DNA of 5,900 bases from Desulfobacteraceae bacterium (GTDB lineage Bacteria; Desulfobacterota; Desulfobacteria; Desulfobacterales; UBA11574). The notes under the pieces were generated by a model, which did not search any database, was not told the DNA's origin, and worked only from the letters and a program-made list of their open reading frames with translations. Within the stretch, counting starts at the first letter, position 1. Every line of letters starts with the position of its first letter. Both the position numbers and the translations under genes were made by a program. Below are positions 1-5,900 of this stretch, piece after piece. The DNA is taken from contig JAOUGB010000170.1 in the NCBI GenBank assembly GCA_029857875.1, positions 1-5,900 on the forward strand, in the 5' to 3' direction.

Positions 1-1668
1 TGGTGCTATATGCATATAGTCCAGTGTTTTCTGGGCGATGGCTTTAAATGCAGGCGCTGCAACAATGCTTCCGTAATGCTGTTTTTGGGGTTCATCAACA
101 ACAACCAAAACAGCAATTTTTGGGTTCTCCACAGGGGCAAATCCAACAAAGGATGCCACATATTTCTCATAAGAATATCCGCCATTTTCGTCGATTTTTT
201 GAGCTGTGCCTGTTTTGCCGCAAACGGAATATCCTTCAAGGGCGGCATTGACACCTGTCCCTCCTTCGGTAGTGACCGTCTGCATAATTCTGCTTAACGT
301 CCCGGCGGTTTTTTCTGAAATTGCCCTTCTGATTCTCCTTGGACCAAAGCTCTTGATCAGCCGGCCATTATGATCTGTAATCGCCTGAACCACATAAGGC
401 TTCATGAGGATTCCTTTGTTTGCAACCGCAGATGTGGCTACGATGAGCTGTAAGGCAGAAACCGAAACCCCCTGCCCAAAAGAGATGGTTCCGGCATCCA
501 CTTTTGTCCATCGTTTAAAAGGGGGCAGGCTGCCGGCGGTTTCACCTGGGCAGTCGATTCCGGTCTTCGACCCGAAACCGAAATTTTGAAGGGTCCTGGA
601 CAAATATTCAGGCCCCGTAATCGCACTGAATTTGATGGCGCCGATATTGCTCGAATATTTGATAATCTGTTGTAGGGACAGCCATCCATGCTCATGGGTG
701 TCGTGGATAACATGTCTCCCCATCTTGTAAGCACCGTTCTCGCAAAAAAAGATGCTGCTTGGAGAGCTGCTCCCTGATTCTATTGCCGCCGCCGCACTGA
801 AAATCTTCATGGTAGAACCCGGTTCAAACGGGTCGGTGATAATCCTGTTTCTCCAGAAATTCCGGTGAAACCTTTCTAATGCATTGGGGTTGAATAAAGG
901 AACGTGCGCCAGCGCCAATATGGCACCGGTCTTGGGAACCATGACAACGGCCATTCCGGATTTTGCCGAAAATTCTTCCACGGTTTCGGCAAGCGCCTTT
1001 TCTGCAATGTACTGGATGGTGCTGTCAACGGTGAGCACAAGGTTTTTGCCGCTGGAGGATAGGCCGGTCATGTTTTCAGCTTCAAATCCACGGCCGTGCG
1101 CATCTCTTAACACCGTGTATTGGAATACCTCACCGCTGAGATCGTCGTCACAATTAAATTCGATGCCTTCCAAACCATGATCATCAATATCGGTAAATCC
1201 AATGAGCTGGGCGGCAAGTGTTTTGTTAGGATAAAAACGCTTATGTTCAGGTATGAAATCAAGACCGTCCATGTTAAGCTTTTTGACGGCTTCAGCCTCT
1301 TTGGGTGTTACTTTTCTTTTGATCCATACAAACTTTTTTTTAGAATTCAGTTTTTTAGCAAGCACTTTACGGTCTATTTTAAGGGCTTTTGAAAGTAATT
1401 TTGCAGCGCTTTTGGAATTTTCTATCTGTGTCGGGTGCGCAGCAATAGACGTAACATCGATACTCACCGCCATTTCTCTGAGGTTTCTGTCGAAAATGGT
1501 TCCGCGTTTTCCCGAAGATTTAAAAGACACTTCGTATTGATCTGCGGCTTTCTGGGACAGCCAGGAGCAGCGAAAAACCTGAAGGTACATAGCCTTGACG
1601 CCGATGATAATAAAAAAGAAGGTAAAGAAGGCCCCAATGATAATTACACGTAATTTTATCTGTTTCAT
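1..1668 (-). CDS. ftsI: Septal peptidoglycan transpeptidase FtsI (PBP3-type), 3' end cut by window
   Basis: Class B penicillin-binding protein that cross-links peptidoglycan at the division septum, acting in the periplasm from an inner-membrane anchor. The frame is open without a stop from the ATG at 1668 to base 1 (556 codons). I see a short basic N-terminus, one membrane span at about residues 7-24, the dimerisation-domain motif RGTIFDR (55-61), and then the transpeptidase domain with all three catalytic motifs: STMK (nucleophile Ser285, Lys288), SSN (339-341) and KTG (485-487, in CGKTGTAQK). The last visible residues resemble the end of the transpeptidase domain, so only a C-terminal tail is probably missing; many deltaproteobacterial FtsI proteins carry a PASTA domain there, which cannot be checked here. 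It starts 12 bases after ftsL with only a weak GGA-type ribosome site, consistent with operon translation. A sporulation paralogue (SpoVD-type) is possible, but the position after ftsL favours FtsI. Confidence 0.95.
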   Translation of the reverse strand, partial: MKQIKLRVIIIGAFFTFFFIIIGVKAMYLQVFRCSWLSQKAADQYEVSFKSSGKRGTIFDRNLREMAVSIDVTSIAAHPTQIENSKSAAKLLSKALKIDRKVLAKKLNSKKKFVWIKRKVTPKEAEAVKKLNMDGLDFIPEHKRFYPNKTLAAQLIGFTDIDDHGLEGIEFNCDDDLSGEVFQYTVLRDAHGRGFEAENMTGLSSSGKNLVLTVDSTIQYIAEKALAETVEEFSAKSGMAVVMVPKTGAILALAHVPLFNPNALERFHRNFWRNRIITDPFEPGSTMKIFSAAAAIESGSSSPSSIFFCENGAYKMGRHVIHDTHEHGWLSLQQIIKYSSNIGAIKFSAITGPEYLSRTLQNFGFGSKTGIDCPGETAGSLPPFKRWTKVDAGTISFGQGVSVSALQLIVATSAVANKGILMKPYVVQAITDHNGRLIKSFGPRRIRRAISEKTAGTLSRIMQTVTTEGGTGVNAALEGYSVCGKTGTAQKIDENGGYSYEKYVASFVGFAPVENPKIAVLVVVDEPQKQHYGSIVAAPAFKAIAQKTLDYMHIAP

Positions 1669-1680
1669 ATCAAATCCGAA

Positions 1681-1977
1681 TCATGGAATAACAATGGTCT
1701 GGCTTTTAGTGGGCGCTTTCAACCCGAGTTGATCTTTCGCAATTTTTGAGATCCGTTCCGGAGATTTTAAGCTTGCCAGCTCGATCTTTAAATTATTCTG
1801 CAAGGCGATAAGCTCATGCTGTTTTTTGGTTTCTTTTGAAATATCATATCCCACATCGATACAATTAACCCGGCACCACGTATAAAGGAAAAGTTCGGCA
1901 ATAAATACGGCCATTAAAATGATCCATATTCCCGTTATTTTTACATCGCCGTTTTTTTTTCGTGTTTTACGGGCCAT
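1681..1977 (-). CDS. ftsL: Cell division protein FtsL
   Basis: Small bitopic divisome protein (98 residues) that in known systems pairs with FtsB and FtsQ and helps activate FtsW/FtsI septal synthesis. Visible are a very basic cytoplasmic N-terminus (MARKTRKKNG), one membrane span at about residues 14-34, then a periplasmic helix at about 45-72 with coiled-coil character. The ending is family-like: SPERISKIAKDQLGLK (72-87), then a short tail of the TIVIP type. Sequence similarity in this family is low, so the assignment rests on size, topology, the ERI..IA...LGL pattern and position between rsmH and ftsI. Its ATG shares one base with the rsmH stop (ATAATG), suggesting translational coupling; no good ribosome site is seen before it. 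Two cysteines (Cys35 and Cys39) sit at the outer edge of the span. Confidence 0.88.
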   Translation of the reverse strand: MARKTRKKNGDVKITGIWIILMAVFIAELFLYTWCRVNCIDVGYDISKETKKQHELIALQNNLKIELASLKSPERISKIAKDQLGLKAPTKSQTIVIP

Positions 1978-2915
1978 TATATCTTTTCTGCCGCTCTTAG
2001 CTTTGTGCTTCTAGCCATGGGGTTTCTTTCAATCTCTTCTTTTGAAGGACGCACTACTTTTTTCGTCAGCAAACGAAGGATCGGTTTTTGATTACAGACA
2101 CATTCCGGGAAATCTGAGGGACAGATACATCCTTTTTCAAGGGCTTTAAATCGATGTTTTACAATCCGGTCTTCAAGAGAATGAAAAGATAGAACACATA
2201 GGCGAGCTTTGGGATTTAGAAGGTCTGCAACATTTTCCATGAATACATTGAGCATTTCCAACTCCCTGTTGACAGCGATTCTAAGTGCCATGAAAACCCG
2301 CGTTGCCGGATGAATTTTTTGATGAAATGATGTAGATTTTGGAACGGCATCGCACACGATCTGGGATAGTTGTCTGCTGGATCTTATCGTTTTTTGCTTT
2401 CTCGATGTTACGATTTTTTTTGCGATTTGCCCCGCCCATCGCTCTTCCCCGTATTCTCGAAAAATCTGCTTAAGATTTTTTTCATCCATCCTGTTAATCA
2501 AATCTTCGGCTGTTGTTCTCGACGCCCTGTTCATGCGCATATCTAGTGGTTCGTCTCTTAGAAAACTAAAACCACGACCGCTGGATTCGATTTGATGAAG
2601 TGAAATCCCAAGATCCAGAAGAATACCGTCCACCGCTTTTATTTTAAGCTGTCGTAGAAACTCGGGAAGATCTGCAAAGTTTCCGTGAAAGAGGTGGATG
2701 GTTAAATCGAACGATTTTAAAACGTCTTCCGCATTTTTGATTGCATCGATATCCTGATCAATGCCGATAAAAACGCCGCCTGGAGATATGCTGCGGCAAA
2801 TCGCCCTGGCATGCCCCGAACCTCCCAGGGTACCGTCAACATAGATCGTGCCGGGCTTGCAGTTGAGATAATGGAGCACTTCAGGAATCATTACCGGAAT
2901 ATGTTTAAGCGGCAT
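1977..2915 (-). CDS. rsmH: 16S rRNA (cytosine1402-N4)-methyltransferase RsmH (MraW)
   Basis: SAM-dependent enzyme that methylates N4 of C1402 in the 16S rRNA decoding centre; it acts in the cytoplasm. The 312-residue length is normal. Motifs in order: HIPVMIPEV at the N-terminus (5-13), the SAM-binding loop YVDGTLGGSGHA (25-36), GIDQD (51-55), DGILLDLGIS (96-105), RGFSFLRDEPLDMRM (114-128), and the VLSFHSLEDRIVKHRF signature (241-256). A cysteine cluster of the pattern CxCPx4PxCxC (263-274) follows, which is common in this family. The ATG at 2915 lies 4 bases after the mraZ stop, and AGGG inside the mraZ tail may serve as ribosome site. The stop overlaps the ftsL start by one base. It is not a cell-division protein by activity; its place in the cluster is conserved in most bacteria. 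Confidence 0.98.
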   Translation of the reverse strand: MPLKHIPVMIPEVLHYLNCKPGTIYVDGTLGGSGHARAICRSISPGGVFIGIDQDIDAIKNAEDVLKSFDLTIHLFHGNFADLPEFLRQLKIKAVDGILLDLGISLHQIESSGRGFSFLRDEPLDMRMNRASRTTAEDLINRMDEKNLKQIFREYGEERWAGQIAKKIVTSRKQKTIRSSRQLSQIVCDAVPKSTSFHQKIHPATRVFMALRIAVNRELEMLNVFMENVADLLNPKARLCVLSFHSLEDRIVKHRFKALEKGCICPSDFPECVCNQKPILRLLTKKVVRPSKEEIERNPMARSTKLRAAEKI

Positions 2916-2919
2916 ATGA

Positions 2920-3366
2920 TCAGAGCCCTAACTTTGCAATTTCGTTTCTTACGTCCTCCTTTTTCATGTCTTTTTCCAGATCCATATTTTCCTGGTTCCA
3001 ACTATCTCGTGACCAGATTTCAAAATGGTCGAGGACGCCAACCAGTACAATGTCCTTTTCGAACCCTGCGTATTCTCTCAGATTCTGTGGAATCAAAATA
3101 CGATCTTGTTTGTCACAGGGACATTCAAAAGATCCTCCGATAAAAACCCTTCTGAATCGACGCATGCTTTCGCTTTTTTCAGCCAGGGACAATATACGGT
3201 TTTCAATTTTTCGCCATTCATCATAGGTGTATGCAATAAGCGCCCCGTCCATTCTGGAAAGCATAACACCATATGATCCATCTGTTTTTATGACATCACG
3301 GAATCTGGCTGGAATGATGATACGCCCTTTTGAATCGATGGTATGGAATGAGCTTCCTCGAAACAT
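2920..3366 (-). CDS. mraZ: Transcriptional regulator MraZ
   Basis: First gene of the division cluster and, in characterised bacteria, a DNA-binding regulator of its own operon. The protein forms rings and has two AbrB-like halves. Both are visible in the 148 residues: DSKGRIIIPARFR (11-23) and DKQDRILIPQNLR (85-97). In the second copy the glycine usually found in the D.xGR pattern is an aspartate (residue 88), a mild deviation. The start is well supported: the ATG at 3366 gives the standard MFRG N-terminus and is preceded at 4 bases by a strong ribosome site, AGGGGAG (3371-3377). The C-terminus is charged and helical. Just upstream are a promoter and 10-base-spaced repeats fitting autoregulation. 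The 4-base gap to rsmH indicates co-transcription. Confidence 0.97.
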   Translation of the reverse strand: MFRGSSFHTIDSKGRIIIPARFRDVIKTDGSYGVMLSRMDGALIAYTYDEWRKIENRILSLAEKSESMRRFRRVFIGGSFECPCDKQDRILIPQNLREYAGFEKDIVLVGVLDHFEIWSRDSWNQENMDLEKDMKKEDVRNEIAKLGL

Positions 3367-3371
3367 ATATC

Positions 3372-3396
3372 TCCCCTAAAAACCACTTTAAACCAC
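3372..3396 (-). promoter_or_regulatory. Candidate MraZ operator: three pentamers at 10-base spacing
   Basis: Read on the minus strand, GTGGT (3396-3392), GTGGT (3386-3382) and GGGGA (3376-3372) are each separated by exactly five bases. Known MraZ operators are arrays of G-rich pentamers such as TGGGN with 5-base spacers, giving one contact per helical turn. The match in spacing and location directly before mraZ supports an autoregulatory site. It lies between the predicted transcription start and the start codon, and the third unit overlaps the mraZ ribosome site. The pentamers are GTGG-type rather than strict TGGG, so this is an inference. Confidence 0.65.
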
Positions 3397-3404
3397 CCTT
3401 TTAG

Positions 3405-3434
3405 CTTAAAAGTACATTTCTCAGTAAATGTCAA
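3405..3434 (-). promoter_or_regulatory. Predicted sigma70-type promoter of the mraZ operon
   Basis: The minus strand has a perfect -35 box TTGACA (3434-3429). An 18-base spacer leads to TTTAAG (3410-3405), which matches four of six bases of TATAAT; a 17-base spacing gives the poorer TTTTAA. The sequence just upstream (about 3435-3480) is very AT-rich and could act as an UP element. Transcription would start near 3398, leaving a leader of about 30 bases that contains the candidate MraZ repeats. The -35 is convincing; the -10 is weak. Confidence 0.55.
3414..3431. repeat. Inverted repeat in the mraZ promoter spacer
   Basis: ACATTT (3414-3419) and AAATGT (3426-3431) form a perfect 6-base dyad around a 6-base centre. 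It fills most of the spacer between the predicted -10 and -35 and overlaps the -35 by three bases, which is a typical place for a dimeric repressor site. A second small inverted repeat, CTTTTA/TAAAAG with a 3-base loop (3398-3412), lies directly beside it across the -10. Both are AT-rich and could arise by chance. Confidence 0.35.
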
Positions 3435-3675
3435 GAAAAAATAAATGAATATGTAATATTTTTTTATAATAATTCAAAAATGTTAAAAGAAAACTAGAAG
3501 GATCATCTTATAGTGGATAAAAGTGGATGTAAATAATAGATTTGGACTGCTAATACAGGTTTTCGAAAGATGAAGATGCCGCCAGATAACATCTTTGAGA
3601 ATCAAGCGATAACCTGAAAGTTCTAAAGATTTGTAATTCAACGAAATTTATTCTCAACATATTGGAGGTTTTGTA
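3435..3675. other. Non-coding stretch upstream of the division cluster
   Basis: No recognisable gene is found on either strand here; stops are frequent in all frames. Contents noted: a very AT-rich segment (3435-3480) with a perfect TATAAT on the plus strand (3465-3470) but no matching -35 box; a 10-base-periodic AGTGGAT pair (3512-3528); a 7-base inverted repeat AAAGATG/CATCTTT with a 17-base loop (3566-3596) that is not followed by a T-run; and a GGAGG (3664-3668) at the right end, discussed with the small frame that follows. Confidence 0.5.
3512..3528 (+). promoter_or_regulatory. Second GTGGA pair at 10-base spacing, plus strand
   Basis: AGTGGAT occurs at 3512-3518 and again at 3522-3528, so the core GTGGA units (3513-3517 and 3523-3527) are separated by five bases, the same period as the candidate MraZ repeats before mraZ. 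The orientation is opposite and the two arrays are about 120 bases apart. This could be a second MraZ contact site or a chance repeat in AT-rich sequence; two units are weaker evidence than three. Confidence 0.35.
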
Positions 3676-3708
3676 ATTTTATCGCTGACGTTGAATGTTG
3701 TATTCAAA

Positions 3709-3852
3709 ATGGTGGTCGGAAGTGGATTGGACAATTTATCTAAAAAACCGATTGAAACTGCATTTTCTATCGAAACGGTTTTTTACGCATTGGGTTTGAC
3801 ATCTATCATATTGGTGGGAGTAATTGTGGCACTCATTTACAAAACACGTTGA
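3709..3852 (+). CDS. Possible small single-span membrane protein (or 3' remnant of a transporter)
   Basis: A short plus-strand frame ends with TGA at 3850-3852. From the ATG at 3709 it gives 47 residues: MVVGSGLDNLSKKPIETAFS, then a strongly hydrophobic segment (about residues 24-43) and a basic end, YKTR. The frame is open further upstream to a stop at 3634. A good GGAGG (3664-3668) lies too far from the ATG; 7 bases after it is an ATT (3676), a rare start codon that would give 58 residues, and TTG (3691) is another option. The residue pattern (polar stretch, clean membrane span, positively charged tail) looks like real protein, but I recognise no family and length is too short to prove coding. 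It could be a functional small protein or the last segment of a decayed membrane transporter. It is the only plus-strand candidate and converges on the glycosyltransferase gene. Confidence 0.35.
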   Translation: MVVGSGLDNLSKKPIETAFSIETVFYALGLTSIILVGVIVALIYKTR

Positions 3853-3910
3853 AGTCGATGGTATCCGGGTTGAAAATATAGAACCTCAATCGATCATAAA
3901 CAAACCTTTT

Positions 3911-5005
3911 TCATTTTAAAGCCAGATTTTTCAATATTTCATCATATCGATCAATCATGTTTTCCCATGCATATCGTTCCATGGCCGCAGAGAGATGTTG
4001 CTGCTTTTCTGTAAATTGGGAATAATTTAGAATGAGAAAGCACAGTTTTTCCACCAGTTCCGCCTGATCTTTATAGAGAAAATCTCCATGAAATACCTTC
4101 GGGATAATTTCGGGATACGAAAGACGGTTAGGCAGTAAAGGGATACAACCGTAACGAATCGCTTCAACCACCGAAATACCGAAATTCTCCTGGTTTGCCG
4201 TGCTGATGACGATGGTCCCCTGCATAAGCCATTGACGATATTTCTCTCTGGATGCTTCATAGCCGTACCAAACAATCTGATTTTTGAAACGCTCCCTGGC
4301 GGCAATAAACTCTTTCGGGACCACCTGAAAGTTTTCTCCTAAAAGTGCAAGTCGAAAATTCAAACCCCGCTCAAGTACCTTATCAAGAGCATTAAAAAAG
4401 CCTGCCGGATTTTTATCAAACTCCCAACGGTGATTCCAGACGATCAAAGGCGACAAGTCCGCTTCGGGCAATGCGTTCGGTATATTTACCGGGGTCGGGA
4501 AATGACATCCCGGATAAAGAACATCGGCTTTACTGCGTATCTCATCAATCACCCATTTAGGTTGATATTCTGGCATCATATTTAAAAAAACAGGCAGCTT
4601 TGAAAAAAAGGTATCAAAATGAGTTTGAGAGTTAAAGACAATCCGGTCCGCCGCCAAGGCAGTAGTGATATCTGTAAATCCAAACTGAAAATCCCTGCTT
4701 TCACCCTGCGCCAGTGGGTAGGTCAGTTGATTCTCATGGAAATAAACCATTGAAGGGGGACAAAACGGGCCACATAGTGCCTTAAAATCCGACAGACTCA
4801 TAAGATCGCTTGTGATCAATCCGTCGTAGTTTTTAAGAGGAGGAATTTTTTTTACAAAGTATAAGGCAGCGCCTCGCATCCGCCATTTCCAAAAACGGGC
4901 TGGCAGCGTAACGAGATCGATCTTGTATTTAGAGTGTGAAACCAGGCCTTGGGCAAAATCCTTATGTGATCCGCCATAAAATGGTTCCAAAAATAGAAAG
5001 TTCAA
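3911..5005 (-). CDS. Glycosyltransferase of the tRNA-queuosine alpha-mannosyltransferase (GTDC1/DUF3524) family
   Basis: The 364-residue protein matches, from my memory of the family, the diagnostic motifs of GTDC1, the animal enzyme (QTMAN) that transfers mannose from GDP-mannose to queuosine-34 of tRNA-Asp. These are EPFYGGSH at the N-terminus (7-14), TLPARFWKWRMRGAALYF (33-50), YFHENQLTYP (88-97), DFQFGFTDI (105-113), FNSQTHFDTFF (124-134), WNHRWEFDKNP (190-200), ISTANQENFGISVVEA (267-282, the glutamate-rich donor-site region of GT4-like enzymes) and PNRLSYPEI (292-300). The N-terminal half is the DUF3524 part and the C-terminal half a GT-B, GT4-like domain. No signal peptide or membrane span is evident, fitting a cytosolic enzyme. 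The start is TTG (5005-5003), chosen because it begins just before the conserved N-terminal strand and has GAGAAG before it; no ATG lies nearby upstream in frame. Family assignment is strong; activity on queuosine in this organism is inference. Confidence 0.85.
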   Translation of the reverse strand: MNFLFLEPFYGGSHKDFAQGLVSHSKYKIDLVTLPARFWKWRMRGAALYFVKKIPPLKNYDGLITSDLMSLSDFKALCGPFCPPSMVYFHENQLTYPLAQGESRDFQFGFTDITTALAADRIVFNSQTHFDTFFSKLPVFLNMMPEYQPKWVIDEIRSKADVLYPGCHFPTPVNIPNALPEADLSPLIVWNHRWEFDKNPAGFFNALDKVLERGLNFRLALLGENFQVVPKEFIAARERFKNQIVWYGYEASREKYRQWLMQGTIVISTANQENFGISVVEAIRYGCIPLLPNRLSYPEIIPKVFHGDFLYKDQAELVEKLCFLILNYSQFTEKQQHLSAAMERYAWENMIDRYDEILKNLALK

Positions 5006-5021
5006 ATTCTTCTCTATTGGT

Positions 5022-5900
5022 TTAAAATGAAAACCGGAAGGAAAGGAGCACTCCTTTGTTTTCCAAATCAGCCGAAAGATTGACTCGGGTATTCTTTTTT
5101 AATTGATAAATAAATTGACCGGTTTCTTTTCGATTGAATTTGTGAGCGCTTGTTACAGCACCGTATATGTTACCGGCATAGAAGCCGAACCCTACAAACG
5201 TAATAAGACCTCCAAGTGCACCATGTCCTTTATCGAAAGATTCATAGGCAGCCAATATCAGACCGCCGTTCAACAAAAAGGCAATCAGTGCATCCTGATA
5301 TCTTTCACAATAAAGATATCCGCCCCCTGGAATGATCGATAAAAATCCCGCCAGCTTCGGATCCTTTTGTGGGATTAAAGTTTCCTTGTCCAGTTCATCA
5401 GCAAGTCTTTCGAGTCTGAATTTATTTCTATTCTTAGAGCTGATTTTTTCAAAATAGTGTCTGGCGTTGTCCCAGGATGCTGTTTCGATATAAATCCATC
5501 CTATTCTGTAATAAGCTTCATCCCTTATATCCTCATCTTGTGTAATCGTGATAATATTGTTAAGATTGATCAAGGCGAAATTAAAAGCCTTCAGTTTTAT
5601 ATAGGCTTCACTAATCATAAAATATGATTTTATAGAATATTCGGTTTCAAAATACCGATCTGTTAGTTTTTTAAAAGATTTGACAGCTTCATCAAATTGC
5701 CTGCCGAGAAAATAGGACTGGCCGATTTGGAACATCGCCAATTCAACCCTTTCATCTTTTGGGAAAAAATAGATAAACCGCTTGTATTCGTTTACAGCCG
5801 TTAAATAATCTTTGGCTGAAAAAAGCTCTTGTGCATAATTAAACTGTTTATCAGGATTAAGGGTAAGAGAAGGGTCGGAAGCGCCTTGAGATCCGGAGTC
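5022..5900 (-). CDS. TPR-repeat protein with C-terminal hydrophobic domain, 5' end cut by window
   Basis: The frame has no stop from the stop codon at 5022 to the right edge, so the gene begins outside the window; an internal ATG at 5741 is unlikely to be the start because clear repeat sequence continues upstream of it. The visible 292 residues begin with a Ser/Gly-rich linker. TPR-like helix pairs follow at about residues 17-155 (for example NYAQELFSAKDYLTAVNEYK, FQIGQSYFLGRQFDEAVKSF, DEAYYRIGWIYIETASWDNA). A hydrophobic glycine-rich region at about 181-250 contains IIPGGGYLYCERYQDALIAF and two or three likely membrane-associated segments. The end, GVLLSFRFSF, alternates hydrophobic residues and finishes with Phe, as outer-membrane barrel proteins do. 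A cell-envelope role is likely, perhaps as a scaffold; the exact function is unknown. It lies 16 bases before the mannosyltransferase-like gene on the same strand. Confidence 0.8.
   Translation of the reverse strand, partial: DSGSQGASDPSLTLNPDKQFNYAQELFSAKDYLTAVNEYKRFIYFFPKDERVELAMFQIGQSYFLGRQFDEAVKSFKKLTDRYFETEYSIKSYFMISEAYIKLKAFNFALINLNNIITITQDEDIRDEAYYRIGWIYIETASWDNARHYFEKISSKNRNKFRLERLADELDKETLIPQKDPKLAGFLSIIPGGGYLYCERYQDALIAFLLNGGLILAAYESFDKGHGALGGLITFVGFGFYAGNIYGAVTSAHKFNRKETGQFIYQLKKNTRVNLSADLENKGVLLSFRFSF

Noticed and set aside
438..734. Minus-strand open frame of 98 codons inside ftsI
   Set aside because: Different frame from the intact transpeptidase; a shadow of the real gene with an Arg/Pro/Ser-rich, non-protein-like translation.
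10..1653. Several plus-strand open frames of 60-98 codons (for example 10-297, 884-1180, 1253-1540)
   Set aside because: They lie antisense inside the continuous ftsI frame, which has all catalytic motifs; their translations show no recognisable domains.
2811..3276. Plus-strand frames antisense to rsmH and mraZ
   Set aside because: Both minus-strand genes are intact with clear family motifs, and these frames show no family signal.
3465..3470. Perfect TATAAT on the plus strand
   Set aside because: No acceptable -35 box at 16-18 bases upstream and it lies in a very AT-rich tract where such matches are expected by chance.
3570..3617. A 15-codon plus-strand frame starting MKMPPDN
   Set aside because: Very short, no good ribosome site and no detectable features; not distinguishable from chance.
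3853..3910. Possible bidirectional terminator between the small frame and the glycosyltransferase gene
   Set aside because: Only a 4-base GGTT/AACC stem with a long loop is seen, with no adjoining T-run in either direction.
4027..4305. Minus-strand frame of 92 codons within the glycosyltransferase gene
   Set aside because: Off-frame shadow; the conserved glycosyltransferase motifs are read in the other frame through the same bases.
5103..5342. Plus-strand frame of 79 codons
   Set aside because: Antisense to the hydrophobic domain of the TPR protein; no independent evidence.
1..5900. CRISPR arrays, tRNA or rRNA genes, insertion sequences
   Set aside because: No spaced long repeats, cloverleaf-like segments, transposase frames or terminal inverted repeats were found by reading.

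Overview
The window looks like bacterial chromosome from a Gram-negative lineage, most plausibly a deltaproteobacterium (Desulfobacterota). That placement is an inference from the moderate, slightly AT-rich base composition, the style of the proteins and a TPR protein with an outer-membrane-like C-terminus; it was not tested. All five recognisable large genes lie on the minus strand, so the window reads biologically from right to left.

Right block (5900 to 3911): the C-terminal 292 residues of a TPR-repeat protein with a hydrophobic glycine-rich domain and a C-terminus ending in phenylalanine. It is followed after 16 bases by a complete glycosyltransferase whose motifs match the GTDC1/DUF3524 family, now known as tRNA-queuosine alpha-mannosyltransferase (QTMAN). 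The two genes are probably co-transcribed, and the second starts at TTG.

Intergenic block (3910 to 3367): about 544 bases without a recognised large gene. Its left end holds the control region of the division cluster: a perfect TTGACA -35 box, a dyad in the promoter spacer, and 10-base-periodic GTGGT/GTGGT/GGGGA repeats that look like the operator of MraZ. Further upstream on the plus strand are a second 10-base-periodic GTGGA pair and a short frame encoding a possible single-span membrane peptide.

Left block (3366 to 1): the start of the dcw (division and cell wall) cluster in its classical order mraZ, rsmH (mraW), ftsL, ftsI. The genes are tightly packed (4-base gap, 1-base overlap, 12-base gap), as expected for one operon. 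MraZ is the cluster's regulator, RsmH methylates 16S rRNA, FtsL is a divisome scaffold and FtsI is the septal peptidoglycan transpeptidase. The ftsI frame is open for 556 codons and runs off the left edge with all three transpeptidase motifs intact.

Most of the window is ordinary dcw biology. The points worth a second look are the QTMAN-like glycosyltransferase in a bacterium, the two oppositely oriented MraZ-box-like arrays, and the small plus-strand frame between the two blocks.
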